Source: PBB1 sp043738425
GTDB taxonomy: Bacteria > Pseudomonadota > Gammaproteobacteria > Burkholderiales > Burkholderiaceae_C
DNA length: 44,818 nt
Assembly (NCBI GenBank): GCA_043738425.1
Contig: JAYUGJ010000098.1
Coordinates: 1 to 44,818 of the forward strand
Direction: 5' to 3'
The notes under the pieces are model-generated. The model was not told where the DNA came from. It searched no databases and saw nothing but the letters and a program-made list of their open reading frames with translations. Positions 8,180-17,260 of the stretch are shown here, piece by piece. Made by a program: the position numbers and the translations under genes. How positions within the stretch are numbered: the stretch's first letter is position 1; each line of letters begins with the position of its first letter.

Positions 8180-10225
8180 TCACCGCGCAGCGACCGACAA
8201 CAGCGTGTCGAACACCGACTGCGCGACTTGCAGCATCTTTGCCGCGGCTTGGTAGCTTTGCTGAAACTGGATCAGCCGTGCGGCCTCTTCGTCGAGGTTG
8301 ACGCCGGCGCGGCTGCTGCGGTTTTGCTCGGCGTCTTTCGCCACCGAGGTCGACAAATCGCTGGCCGCCTGCGCGGTTTGCACCCGCACGCCGACATCGG
8401 CCAGCAGGTTGGCATACGCATCGGTGGCGTTGGCACCGGGCTGCCGGGTGCCGCCGTTCCACACCGTGCCGACCAGCGCCGCGTCACGCAGCGCCAGCAT
8501 TGAATTGGCATTGGTGTTGTCAGCCAGCGGTGCCAGGTTTTTAGCGACGGTGTAGCTGTCGCTTGCCACCGGCGGCGAGCCGGCCGGGTTGGCGGCCACC
8601 GGCACGCCCGCGATCTGCAGCGTGAACCCGTTGGTCGCGGTGGTCCCTGGGTACGCGACTGCCTGGCCCGGCTGCCAGGCCAGCGGCGCGCTGGTGCCCG
8701 CGCCGTCTTGCCAGGTGTAGGTGAAAAGACCGGGCGTGGCGGTAACCTGAAAGCGCAGCGTGGCCGGTAAATTCGGGTGGGTTGCCGATGCCGCGGTGGC
8801 GGCGCTGAGCGACGCCACCACGCCCGTGCCGCGGTTGCCCACGTCGGCCACCGCGCGCAGCGGCGAGCCGGCCGCCAGTTGCTGCGGGTTGGTGATGTCG
8901 ACCGCCATGCGGCTCAGTCCCACCGCTGCCGGCTGCAACACGAACCGGTCGTTGGCCGCGACGGCCCCGCTGATGTTGATCTGGAAGCCGTCGACCACGC
9001 TGCCGTTGCTGACCGCAACTGCCGGAAATGCCGCATCCGGCACGCCACCTTTCAGGCGCAACAGCTGAAAGCCGCCGGCCCCGTCGGCACGCACTTCGTA
9101 GTCGCGCGCTTGCACGCTGCTCAGCTGCGCGGCGTTCAGTGCGTTCGGCGATTGCAACGTCAGGGTGACGCTGCCGCTGCCGGTGTTGGCCGCGTTGGCG
9201 CGGGCCGCCACCGTCGGCAAACCGGACGCACCCGCAAAGCGAAACAGCGCCGCGCCCGGCTGGCCCAGCAGGTCGATGCCTGCGGCTTGTTGGTCGTTGA
9301 CTTGCAGCCCGATGGCCAGCGCCATTTGGCCGAGCTGGTTGCGCGCATCGGTCAGGTCGCCGCGCTGAAATTGCAGCAGCCCGGCGATCGATCCACCGGC
9401 CAGCACGGCCGCCGGTGACAGCGCCACCGCACCGGCCGCACCCTGGGTGCCGATCGCCAACCGCGCCGCGTCGTACGGGTCGCGCATTGCCGTCAATGCG
9501 GTGGTGCTGGTGCCCAGCACCAGTGCCTGGCCGCCGCCCATGAACACCGCCAGCGTGCCGTCTTCGGCACCGATGGTGGTGACCTGCAAATGCTGGCTGA
9601 GCTCGTTGACCGCGAGTTCGCGTTGGTCGAGCAAATCGTTCGGCGGCTGGCCGCTGCCGCGCACATCGGCAATGCGCTGGTTCAGGGTGGCAATTTGCTG
9701 CGTCAGGCTGTTGACTTGGGCGACCGAGGTTTGCAGGTCTTGCGTCACGCCACTTTGCAATTCGTCGAGCTGCGCGCCGGCCTGCTGAAACCGCGCCGCG
9801 AGCGTGGCGGCCTGTGCCAACACCACCTGGCGCGCCGACACGTCTTGCGGCCGCGCCGACACATCGGCGTACGCATTAAAGAACTGACCCGCCGCGTGGC
9901 CGATGCCCGCCACGCCGACGCCAAAGACTTTTTCCAAGCTGTTGAGCTGCCCGCTGCGCGCGCTGTCGGCGGCTGCCAGCGCGCGCGACAGCGCCGCCTC
10001 GCGGGTCAAAAACGCATCGTGCGCACGCGACACCGTCGCCACATTGACGCCCTGGCCGAAGAATCCCGCTCCGCCCGACTGGCCACCGGCCGAGGCCAGT
10101 TCCGCCTGCTGGCGCGAATAGCCGCGGGTGTTTGCGTTGGCGATGTTGTGGCCGGTGCTTTGCAATTGCGCATAGCTGGCGCGCATTGCAGTGGCACCTA
10201 TCGACATCAATGTGCTGTTGGCCAT
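8180..10225 (-). CDS. flgK: Flagellar hook-associated protein FlgK (HAP1)
   Basis: The 681-aa protein begins MANSTLMSIGATAMRASYAQLQ, followed by the rod/hook signature GHNIANANTRGYSRQQAELAS. It ends in the conserved FlgK helix (SRAGVNLDEEAARLIQFQQSYQAAAKMLQVAQ). The central 450 residues form variable outer domains with Ala/Gly-rich strands. FlgK is the first of the two hook-filament junction proteins, exported with FlgN as chaperone; a flgN-like gene lies at 20328. Length is in the usual range for large betaproteobacterial FlgK proteins. Confidence 0.96.
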   Translation of the reverse strand: MANSTLMSIGATAMRASYAQLQSTGHNIANANTRGYSRQQAELASAGGQSGGAGFFGQGVNVATVSRAHDAFLTREAALSRALAAADSARSGQLNSLEKVFGVGVAGIGHAAGQFFNAYADVSARPQDVSARQVVLAQAATLAARFQQAGAQLDELQSGVTQDLQTSVAQVNSLTQQIATLNQRIADVRGSGQPPNDLLDQRELAVNELSQHLQVTTIGAEDGTLAVFMGGGQALVLGTSTTALTAMRDPYDAARLAIGTQGAAGAVALSPAAVLAGGSIAGLLQFQRGDLTDARNQLGQMALAIGLQVNDQQAAGIDLLGQPGAALFRFAGASGLPTVAARANAANTGSGSVTLTLQSPNALNAAQLSSVQARDYEVRADGAGGFQLLRLKGGVPDAAFPAVAVSNGSVVDGFQINISGAVAANDRFVLQPAAVGLSRMAVDITNPQQLAAGSPLRAVADVGNRGTGVVASLSAATAASATHPNLPATLRFQVTATPGLFTYTWQDGAGTSAPLAWQPGQAVAYPGTTATNGFTLQIAGVPVAANPAGSPPVASDSYTVAKNLAPLADNTNANSMLALRDAALVGTVWNGGTRQPGANATDAYANLLADVGVRVQTAQAASDLSTSVAKDAEQNRSSRAGVNLDEEAARLIQFQQSYQAAAKMLQVAQSVFDTLLSVAAR

Positions 10226-10292
10226 CGGGTACTCGCTTTATTTCGACACTTCAATGCCGGGGTCAGGTCTGTAATTGCAGCGCTTCGGTGCG

Positions 10293-11279
10293 TCAGGTCT
10301 GCGTTGCCCGTTGCAAGCGCAAGGTGGCGTTGATGGTACGGGTCAGCTTGTCGGCATACGCCGGATCGGTGGCGTAGCCCGCGCGTTGCAGGCCTTGCGC
10401 GAAACCCGATGCGGCGGCGCTGGCGTCGCCCGGCGCGCTGGCCGCTGCCACCACCGCGCCGTAGCGCGGGCTGGCTTTCATCAGTTGGGCGTAGTCGGCG
10501 AACGCTGCTTCGTACGAGGTGTAGGCGCGAAACCTGGCGGTGGTTCGGTGCGCCACGCCATCGGCATATTCGGTGGTGGTGATGTTCGTTACCGCGCCGC
10601 TCCAGGTGGCACCGGCCTTGATGCCGAACAGGTTGAACGAGGTCGAGCCATCGGCATTTTTGATTTCACGCCGACCCCAGCCCGATTCATGCGCGGCCTG
10701 CGCCACCATGAAGCTGGCCGGTATGCCGGTTTGCACTTCGGCCGCCCGCGCCGCGGCGCTGTGGCGTTGCACGAATTCGGACTGTGACGAAGCGAACCCC
10801 GCGCTGGCCGACGCCGGTTTCGCAGCCGCAGGCACCACCACAATCGCGGGGGCCGCACCGTGCAAATCCGACACCGCAGCCAGCGGTTTCAAACCTGCGC
10901 TGGCGGGCTCGGCCAAACCCATTTGGCGTTCCAGCTGGCGTGCAATCACGTCGGCCAAACCGCCTGGCGCGCCGCTCATCTTGTTCGCGTATTCGGTGTC
11001 GAGCAGCTCGCCGCCGAGCTGGGTGGCCTGGTTGTCCATCAACCCCGACGCCATGGTTTCATTGGCTGCACGCATGCTTTTCAGCAGCTGCTGCATGAAC
11101 ATGGTTTCGAACTGTTTGGCGGTTTCTTTGATCGCCGCTTTCGGGTCACGTGCTGCGCCAGTGCGCAATGTCGCCAATGAGCGCGCGTCGGCGGTCGAGG
11201 CACCAACGCTCAACCCACCCACGGCAGCACCTGCACCGCTCACGGTGCCTGTCAATACAGACGGCGCACTCAGGTTCAT
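10293..11279 (-). CDS. flgJ: FlgJ rod-cap and peptidoglycan hydrolase
   Basis: The 328-aa protein has two domains. The N-terminal rod-binding domain (about 45-120) contains AAIKETAKQFETMFMQQLLKSMR and LDTEYANKMS. After a linker, the C-terminal glucosaminidase/muramidase domain (about 165-320) contains FMVAQAAHESGWGRREIK, FNLFGIKAG and the YTSYEAAFADYAQLM region. It opens the peptidoglycan for rod passage and scaffolds rod assembly in the periplasm. It starts 12 bp after flgI, so translation is probably coupled. Confidence 0.96.
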   Translation of the reverse strand: MNLSAPSVLTGTVSGAGAAVGGLSVGASTADARSLATLRTGAARDPKAAIKETAKQFETMFMQQLLKSMRAANETMASGLMDNQATQLGGELLDTEYANKMSGAPGGLADVIARQLERQMGLAEPASAGLKPLAAVSDLHGAAPAIVVVPAAAKPASASAGFASSQSEFVQRHSAAARAAEVQTGIPASFMVAQAAHESGWGRREIKNADGSTSFNLFGIKAGATWSGAVTNITTTEYADGVAHRTTARFRAYTSYEAAFADYAQLMKASPRYGAVVAAASAPGDASAAASGFAQGLQRAGYATDPAYADKLTRTINATLRLQRATQT

Positions 11280-11291
11280 CGGCTAGCCTTT

Positions 11292-12476
11292 TCAGATCAC
11301 TTCCAGCTCCGCGTTCAACGCACCGGCCGACTTCATCGCCTGCAAGATGGCGAGCAAATCCTGCGGCGTCGCGCCCAATGAGTTCAATGCTTTGACGATA
11401 TCGGCCAGGTTGGTACCGGCCTTGAGCTTTATTAATTCGCCCGGGGCCTGGCGCACCGTGATGTCGCTGCGCGCGTCCTGCACCGTTTGGCCTTGCGCGA
11501 ACGCATTCGGCTGGCTGATGACCGGGGTGGTGTTGATCACCACCGACAGATTTCCATGCGCTACCGCACACGCTGACAAGGTGACCGATTCATTGACCAC
11601 CACCGAGCCGGTGCGCGCGTTGACCGTCACCCGGGCGGCGGGTCGTGCCAGGTCGATAGACAGGTTTTCAATGTCGGCCATGAACGAGACCCGCGCATTC
11701 GCGGTGTCCAGCGAGCCGGTCGACTCTGGCATGCGCACCTGCACCCGGCGGCCGTCGATGGCCTGCGCCGAGCCGGCCCCCAGTTTCTGGTTGATCGCAC
11801 GGGCTACTTCACGCGCGGTGGTGTAGTCGCTGCTGTTCAAATCGAGCTGCAGGCTGTTGCCCTGGTTCAGTGGCGTGGCGACCGCACGTTCGACCGTCGC
11901 ACCGTCCGGTATTCGGCCCGCGCTCAGGTGGTTGATTTGCACTTTCGAACCATTCGCCGACGCGCCGGCACCGCCGACGATCAGGTTGCCTTGCGCCAGC
12001 GCGTAGATCTGCCCATCGGCGCCTTTCATCGGCGTGGCGATGAGCGAGCCGCCGCGCAGGCTTTTCGCATTGGCCAGCGACGACACATTGATATCGATGG
12101 TTTGCCCCGGCTGCGCAAACGCCGGCAGCTGCGCGGTAACCAACACCGCCGCCACGTTCTTCAATTGCATGTTGGTGCCGGGCGGCACGGTGATGCCGAG
12201 TTGCTGCAGCAGCGAGTTCAGGCTTTGCGCGGTCATCGGTGCCGAGGTGGTTTGGTCGCCGGTGCCGTCCAGCCCGACCACCAGCCCGTAGCCGAGCAGC
12301 GCGTTGCTGCGCACGCCTTGCACCGATGCCAGGTCTTTAATGCGCACCGCGTGGGCGGTGGCTGGCAGCCACAACGTCAGCAGTGTCAGCAGTGTCAGCA
12401 GCAGTGGCAGTGGCAGTGGCATCAGCCACACGCCGCGCCTGCACACCATGCGCGATAGACCGGTGGTTTTTTTCAT
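11292..12476 (-). CDS. flgI: Flagellar P-ring protein FlgI
   Basis: The 394-aa protein has an N-terminal signal peptide ending ATAHA, followed by mature VRIKDLASVQGVRSNALLGYGLVVGLDGTGDQ, the FlgI hallmark. The conserved C-terminus (LVDIVKALNSLGATPQDLLA in this family; here ADIVKALNSLGATPQDLLAI) is intact. FlgI forms the bushing around the rod in the peptidoglycan layer and is chaperoned by FlgA. The signal peptide is unusually long and repetitive, with Leu-Pro pairs and three LLT units encoded by 6-bp and 9-bp tandem repeats at about 12373-12420. Confidence 0.96.
   Translation of the reverse strand: MKKTTGLSRMVCRRGVWLMPLPLPLLLTLLTLLTLWLPATAHAVRIKDLASVQGVRSNALLGYGLVVGLDGTGDQTTSAPMTAQSLNSLLQQLGITVPPGTNMQLKNVAAVLVTAQLPAFAQPGQTIDINVSSLANAKSLRGGSLIATPMKGADGQIYALAQGNLIVGGAGASANGSKVQINHLSAGRIPDGATVERAVATPLNQGNSLQLDLNSSDYTTAREVARAINQKLGAGSAQAIDGRRVQVRMPESTGSLDTANARVSFMADIENLSIDLARPAARVTVNARTGSVVVNESVTLSACAVAHGNLSVVINTTPVISQPNAFAQGQTVQDARSDITVRQAPGELIKLKAGTNLADIVKALNSLGATPQDLLAILQAMKSAGALNAELEVI
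12373..12421. repeat. Short tandem repeats in the flgI signal-peptide coding region
   Basis: Copies of GTCAGCAGT (9 bp) run directly into copies of GGCAGT (6 bp). On the minus strand these encode the hydrophobic core of the FlgI signal peptide (LPLPLPLLLTLLTLLTL). The repeat unit lengths preserve the reading frame. Confidence 0.85.
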
Positions 12477-12515
12477 CTCGATTGCGTCCGTTGTTGCAAA
12501 CGATTCTGCGCAGAC

Positions 12516-13226
12516 TTAAATCGCCAGAACGCTCAAAAAGAAGCGCGCCAGCCAGCCTATTACCTGCGCATCGGCCTGCGGCCCGCGGCCTTTGTGCTCC
12601 AGGCGCACGTTGGCTATCTGCGCTGACGCCACCAGGTTGCCCGCCTGAATGGCGCGCGGGTCGACCTGCCCCGAAAAGCGCAGCACATCGACGTTGTTGT
12701 TGACGCCGATCTGTTTTTCGCCCGACACCAGCAAATGCCCGTTCGGCAACACGCCGGTCACTGTGGCGGTGATCACGCCTGAAAAATCATTCGTGTTTTC
12801 GGTGCTGCCGCGGCCTTGGTAGTTGTTGTTCGAGTTGCCACCCACCGTGGCGCGGTTCAACACACCAGGCGGCACGAACGGCACCGCGCTCAAGCCCGCG
12901 CTGACCTTGCCTGACTTGTCGATCGAGCTGGTGCTTTTTTGGCTGGCCGACACCTTCTCGACTATTTGCACCGTCAGCGTGTCACCCACCAGGCGCGCGC
13001 GGTGGTCTTCGAACAGTGGCCGGTATTGCGCGGCTTGAAAAATGGCACCGCCGTTGGCGGCCGCGCTGACGCTGGGCACCGCTGCGGGCAGCACCTGCGT
13101 GGGCAGCGCCACATCGACGCTCGGCCGCGGGTTCAGCGCTTCGCAGCCGCCCACCGACAGCGAGGCGGCGGCCGTGGCCACAACGACCAACACCCGCGCC
13201 AGTTGCGCGCACGCCGCCGCGGTCAT
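12516..13226 (-). CDS. flgH: Flagellar L-ring lipoprotein FlgH
   Basis: The frame is open much further upstream, but the correct start is the ATG at 13226, which overlaps the flgG stop in an ATGA junction. This gives 236 aa. The signal peptide ends in the lipobox SVGGC (Cys28), so the protein is an outer-membrane lipoprotein. The FlgH core follows: LFEDHRARLVGDTLTVQIVE, then the NNYQGRGSTENTNDFSG segment, VLPNGHLLVSGEKQI and the C-terminal VIGWLARFFL. FlgH forms the L ring in the outer membrane. Translation is coupled to flgG. Confidence 0.95.
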   Translation of the reverse strand: MTAAACAQLARVLVVVATAAASLSVGGCEALNPRPSVDVALPTQVLPAAVPSVSAAANGGAIFQAAQYRPLFEDHRARLVGDTLTVQIVEKVSASQKSTSSIDKSGKVSAGLSAVPFVPPGVLNRATVGGNSNNNYQGRGSTENTNDFSGVITATVTGVLPNGHLLVSGEKQIGVNNNVDVLRFSGQVDPRAIQAGNLVASAQIANVRLEHKGRGPQADAQVIGWLARFFLSVLAI

Positions 13227-14008
13227 CACAGCTGCACCAGGCGTTGCAGCATCTGGTCGGAGGTTTGAATCGCTTTCGAATTCAACTCGTACGCGCGCTG
13301 CGTTTGGATCATCGACACCAGTTCTTCGACCACATTGACGTTGGAGGTTTCGACGAAGCCTTGCGATATCAGCCCGAGGCCGTTTTGTCCCGGTGTGCCG
13401 ACATTCGGCGTGCCCGACGCGGCGGTCTCGGAGTACAGGTTTTGGCCTTTGGCCTCGAGCCCCGGCGGGTTGACGAAATTCACCAGCTGCAATTGGCCGA
13501 CCACCTGCGCGCCGGTTTGGCCCGCGCTGGTGGTGCTGACCGTGCCGTCGTTGCCGACCGTCACCGTCAAGGTGTTCGGTGGAATGGTGATGCCAGGGTT
13601 GACCTGGTAGCCGTTGTTGGTCACCAGCTGGCCTTGTGCATTGACCTGGAATGCGCCGTCGCGGGTGTAGCCGGTGGTGCCGTCGGGCATTTGAATTTCG
13701 AAGAAGCCGTTGCCGCGCACCGCCATGTCGAGCGAGTTGCTGGTTTGCTGCAATGCGCCTTGCGTGTAGCTGCGCGCGGTGGCCACTGCACGCGTGCCCA
13801 GGCCCAGCTGCAGGCCGGTCGGCAGCGTGGTTTGTTCGGCACTGTTGGCACCCGGCTGGCGCAACGTTTGGTACATCAAATCCTCGAACACCGCGTGCGA
13901 CTTTTTGTAGCCGTTGGTCGACACGTTGGCGAGGTTGTGCGAGATGGTGTCCAGCTGGGTTTGCTGGGCTTCCATGCCGGTCTTCGAAATCCACAGGGAA
14001 CGCATCAT
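13226..14008 (-). CDS. flgG: Flagellar distal rod protein FlgG
   Basis: The 260-aa protein begins MMRSLWISKTGMEAQQTQLD, followed by TISHNLANVSTNGYKKSHAVFEDL, the rod-protein signature. The C-terminal FVETSNVNVVEELVSMIQTQRAYELNSKAIQTSDQMLQ pairs with the N-terminus in the axial coiled coil. Length is exactly typical for FlgG (about 260 aa). It forms the distal rod. Its stop overlaps the flgH start. Confidence 0.97.
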   Translation of the reverse strand: MMRSLWISKTGMEAQQTQLDTISHNLANVSTNGYKKSHAVFEDLMYQTLRQPGANSAEQTTLPTGLQLGLGTRAVATARSYTQGALQQTSNSLDMAVRGNGFFEIQMPDGTTGYTRDGAFQVNAQGQLVTNNGYQVNPGITIPPNTLTVTVGNDGTVSTTSAGQTGAQVVGQLQLVNFVNPPGLEAKGQNLYSETAASGTPNVGTPGQNGLGLISQGFVETSNVNVVEELVSMIQTQRAYELNSKAIQTSDQMLQRLVQL

Positions 14009-14054
14009 GGCGGTGTCGCTTTCAAGAAAAGTCTGTCGAAACGTGCGCGCTGCA

Positions 14055-14792
14055 TCAACCCACTGACAGCAACTGCGCGGCCGCTTTTTCGTCGCCTTCG
14101 GCGGTTTGCAGCATCTTCATTTGGGCTTCGAACTGGCGCGCCGCCGCAATCATCGACACCATCGTGTCGACCGAGCTGACGTTCGAGCCCTCCAGTGCGC
14201 CGTCTTGCACACGCGCATTGGCGTCACTTGCCAGGTCGCCCGACGCCGCGCGGAACAAGCCGTCGTCGCCGCGGTCGAGTGGTGCATCGGGCGTCACCAG
14301 CTTCAGCTGGCCAACCGTGGTGGGCCGTGCGTTGGCGGTGCCGTTGTTGGCCTTCGCGCTCACGGTGCCGTCTTGGCCGATGCTGATGTCGCTGTTCACC
14401 GGCACCTGAATCGGGCCGCCATCGCCGAGCACCGTCAAGCCGTTGCGGGTGGTCAGCGTGCCGTCGACCGCGATGTCGAGTGCCCCGCCGCGGGTGTAGG
14501 CCTCGGTGCCGTCGAGTCCCTGCACCGCCAGCCACGCATTGCCCTTCATCGCCACGTCGAGGTTGCGTTCGGTCGCGACGATGGGGCCAGGTGTTGCGTC
14601 GTAGCCCGGGGTCGATTCAAGCGCATAGACCCGCGTGCTGGCACCGCTGCCCTGCACCGGCACCGCACGAAACGCCTGCAGCTCGGCGCGAAATCCGGTG
14701 GTGCTGACGTTGGCCAGGTTGTGCGCCAACGTGTCTTGCCGTTGCATCGTCGCTTTCGCGCCCGACATCGACAGGTAAATCATGCGGTCCAT
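14055..14792 (-). CDS. flgF: Flagellar proximal rod protein FlgF
   Basis: The 245-aa protein starts MDRMIYLSMSGAKATMQRQD and continues LAHNLANVSTTGFRAELQAF. The FlgF-type C-terminus (LEGSNVSSVDTMVSMIAAARQFEAQMKMLQ) is present. It belongs to the flagellar basal-body rod family and lies between the proximal rod and FlgG. It sits in the expected order between flgE and flgG, 46 bp upstream of the flgG start. Confidence 0.96.
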   Translation of the reverse strand: MDRMIYLSMSGAKATMQRQDTLAHNLANVSTTGFRAELQAFRAVPVQGSGASTRVYALESTPGYDATPGPIVATERNLDVAMKGNAWLAVQGLDGTEAYTRGGALDIAVDGTLTTRNGLTVLGDGGPIQVPVNSDISIGQDGTVSAKANNGTANARPTTVGQLKLVTPDAPLDRGDDGLFRAASGDLASDANARVQDGALEGSNVSSVDTMVSMIAAARQFEAQMKMLQTAEGDEKAAAQLLSVG

Positions 14793-14813
14793 GCCGAACT
14801 TTCAGCCGCGCGA

Positions 14814-16088
14814 TCAGCGCAGATTCACCAGCGTTTGCAGCAGCTGGTCTTGGGTTTTGATGGTTTGCGCGTTGGCTTGGTACAGCCGCTGTGCGGTGAT
14901 CATGTTGACCAGCTCGCCGGTCAAATCGACGTTCGATTCTTCCAACGCGTTCGACTGCAAGCTGCCCAGCGTGCCGCTGTCGGGCGCGCCGTTGGCACTC
15001 GGGTCGCCTGAGCTGAAGGTCGATTGCCACACGTTGTTGCCCAGCGGCTGCAGGCCTTGCACATTGGTGAAATCAACCAGTTGCAACTGCGCCAGATTGG
15101 CGCTGCGCAGGTTCGAGTAATTGGCCTTCACCACGCCGGATGCATCGAAGCTGACGCCGATCAGTTCACCCGAAGTGAAGCCGTCTTGCTTCAGCTCGGA
15201 CACGCTGGTGTTGACTGCGTATTGGGTGCTGCCGGCAAAGCTGACCGGCAGCGCGGCAAACAGCGGCGTGGTCAACGGTGCCGCGCGCGGGTCGACCACA
15301 TTGATGGCGGGGGCGGCCAGCGGCGATGTCATCTTGCCGTTGGCATCGAACGCCAGCGTGGTGAGCTTGCCGCCGTTGGCCGACGGCGCATCGAACGCCT
15401 GGCCGTTGATCGATGCGTACACGTCCCACGCGTTGACCGCGGTTTTGCGGAAGTAGTAATTCATCGTCAGCGGCGCGCCCTGCGTGTCGTACACCTGCTG
15501 CGAGGTTTGAAAGTTGTAGCTGTCGGGTTGCGCAAATGAAAACGCGCTGGCCGGCACGCTTTGCCGCGCGTCGAGGTTGATGCCGATGTGCACGCCTTTG
15601 AGCGCCGGGTCGGTGCCTTTGCCGGTGGCCACCGGTGCGCCCAAACCGGTTTGCAGGCGGATCGGTTGCGGGTTGCCCGCCGCGCGCCCGGCAGCTTCGT
15701 TCCACGGTATCGCTTTGAGCTTCAGGCCGTCGTTGTTGACGACATACCCGTCGCGATCGAGTTTGAACTGGCCGTTGCGGGTGTAGACCGTCTCACCACT
15801 GCCGGCTTGCAGCGGGAAAAAACCGCGCCCGTTGATTGCCAGATCGAGCGGGTTCTGGGTGGTGGTGATGTTGCCCTGGTTGAACTGCTGCGCCACGGTT
15901 TGCACGTTGACGCCGATGCCGATGTCTTTGCCATTGACCGCGCCGAACATCGCGCCCGAGTACATGTCGGCGAATTCAGCGCGCGAAGTTTTCGCGCCCA
16001 CGGTGTTCGCATTGGCAATGTTGTTGCCGATGACTTCGAGGTTCTTGCTGCTGGCGTTCAGGCCGGATAAACCTTGTTGGAAGCTCAT
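14814..16088 (-). CDS. flgE: Flagellar hook protein FlgE
   Basis: The 424-aa protein starts MSFQQGLSGLNASSKNLEVI, followed by GNNIANANTVGAKTSRAEFADMYS. The C-terminal ALEESNVDLTGELVNMITAQRLYQANAQTIKTQDQLLQ is the hook/rod terminal helix. The central D1-D2 domains are of ordinary length. An AAGGA ribosome-binding site precedes the ATG at 16088. FlgE polymerises into the hook after export, guided by the FlgD cap encoded just upstream. Confidence 0.97.
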   Translation of the reverse strand: MSFQQGLSGLNASSKNLEVIGNNIANANTVGAKTSRAEFADMYSGAMFGAVNGKDIGIGVNVQTVAQQFNQGNITTTQNPLDLAINGRGFFPLQAGSGETVYTRNGQFKLDRDGYVVNNDGLKLKAIPWNEAAGRAAGNPQPIRLQTGLGAPVATGKGTDPALKGVHIGINLDARQSVPASAFSFAQPDSYNFQTSQQVYDTQGAPLTMNYYFRKTAVNAWDVYASINGQAFDAPSANGGKLTTLAFDANGKMTSPLAAPAINVVDPRAAPLTTPLFAALPVSFAGSTQYAVNTSVSELKQDGFTSGELIGVSFDASGVVKANYSNLRSANLAQLQLVDFTNVQGLQPLGNNVWQSTFSSGDPSANGAPDSGTLGSLQSNALEESNVDLTGELVNMITAQRLYQANAQTIKTQDQLLQTLVNLR

Positions 16089-16157
16089 GGTGGTGTCCTT
16101 GAAAAATGTCAGTGCGGTGGAAGCTGCACGAGCGGATAGCGCGCAGCACGGTTCAAT

Positions 16158-16814
16158 TCAATGCAGCGACCGCACGCTGCTGTACGGCACGTGGCCGGCG
16201 TGGTGCAGCTCGAGATTCAGCGTGTTGCCGCTGGTGGTGATCGCATCGACCCGGTCGCGCATCAACGTGGTCGGGGTGGAGGTGACGGCACCGTTCGATG
16301 CGGTGACGCGAAAGTGCAAACCGCTGGTGTTCGTCTGCGCACCGGCAGGCCAATCGAAGCTGTGGACGCCGCTGGTCAACGCGCCGAGTTCGATCGTGTC
16401 GAGCACCTCGCCCGAGGCCGACACGACTTCGGCTTTGACCGCATCGGCCGGGCCGCTGAGCTCGAAGCCGCCCTGGCCGATGCCGTCGGTCACATCGAGC
16501 CGATTGCCCGGCACCACCACATCGCGGCCGACCAGTGCCGCGCCCTGCAGCGCCTGCATCTGGGTGAACTGCGCCGACAAACCGCCCACGGTGGTGTTCA
16601 GTTTTTCAATGCCGCTGACGGTGTTGATTTGTGCGATTTGCGTCGTCACCTGCGCGTTGTCCATCGGGTTCAACGGATCCTGGTTTTGCATCTGCGTGAC
16701 CAGCAGCTTCAAGAATCGGTCTTGCGATCCGGCTTCGTTGGCATTGCCGATGGCCGCGGTGTTGCCCGTGGCCGAGGCGGCCTGCGACTTGACGTTGAGG
16801 GTGGAGTAATCCAT
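16158..16814 (-). CDS. flgD: Flagellar hook cap / scaffolding protein FlgD
   Basis: The 218-aa protein contains the FlgD N-terminal region SQDRFLKLLVTQMQNQDPLNPMDNAQVTTQIAQINTVSGIEKLN (about 29-75), then the Tudor-like and fibronectin-like C-terminal part ending VTSTPTTLMRDRVDAITT. It caps the growing hook and directs FlgE polymerisation, and is absent from the finished organelle. The ribosome-binding site AAGGAC lies upstream of the ATG. Confidence 0.96.
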   Translation of the reverse strand: MDYSTLNVKSQAASATGNTAAIGNANEAGSQDRFLKLLVTQMQNQDPLNPMDNAQVTTQIAQINTVSGIEKLNTTVGGLSAQFTQMQALQGAALVGRDVVVPGNRLDVTDGIGQGGFELSGPADAVKAEVVSASGEVLDTIELGALTSGVHSFDWPAGAQTNTSGLHFRVTASNGAVTSTPTTLMRDRVDAITTSGNTLNLELHHAGHVPYSSVRSLH

Positions 16815-16843
16815 CTGACAGTCCTTTGAAAAAACGCCTGGGC

Positions 16844-17260
16844 TCAGCTGCCCATTTGCAAGGTCTTGAGCAACAGCGACTTCGCGGTGTTCATGACTTC
16901 GACGTTGTTTTGGTACGAGCGCGAGGCCGAAATCATGTTGACCATTTCTTCGACCGCATTGACGTTGCTGTAGGTCACATAGCCATCGGCGTCGGCGCTC
17001 GGGTGCTTTGGGTCGTGCACCCGGCGGCCCGGGGTCAGGTCTTCGGTGATGCGGCTGACGGTGACGCCGGCTGCGCCCGCCTGGCCACCCGCTGTGCCCA
17101 CCATTTGCGTTTGAAACGTCACCTGCCGCGCCTTGTAGGCCTGGCCATCGGGCCCGGCCACCGTGTCGGCATTGGCCAGGTTCGACGCCACCACATTGAG
17201 CCGCTGGCTCTGCGCGCTGACCGCACTGCCGGCCACGTTGAAGATGTTCAACATGCTCAT
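16844..17260 (-). CDS. flgC: Flagellar proximal rod protein FlgC
   Basis: The 138-aa protein starts MSMLNIFNVAGSAVSAQSQR, continues LNVVASNLANADTVAGPDGQAYKAR and ends VNAVEEMVNMISASRSYQNNVEVMNTAKSLLLKTLQMG, all FlgC hallmarks. Length is standard. A GAGGGG ribosome-binding site sits 5-10 bp upstream. That leader and the start codon are duplicated as a 13-bp direct repeat at the 3' end of flgB, 113 bp away, suggesting that flgB and flgC once overlapped directly. Confidence 0.97.
   Translation of the reverse strand: MSMLNIFNVAGSAVSAQSQRLNVVASNLANADTVAGPDGQAYKARQVTFQTQMVGTAGGQAGAAGVTVSRITEDLTPGRRVHDPKHPSADADGYVTYSNVNAVEEMVNMISASRSYQNNVEVMNTAKSLLLKTLQMGS

Noticed and set aside
13227..13994. A long upstream extension of the FlgH frame
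   Set aside because: The extra residues have no FlgH features and run through the flgG gene in another frame. The ATG at 13226 in an ATGA overlap gives the expected signal peptide and lipobox.
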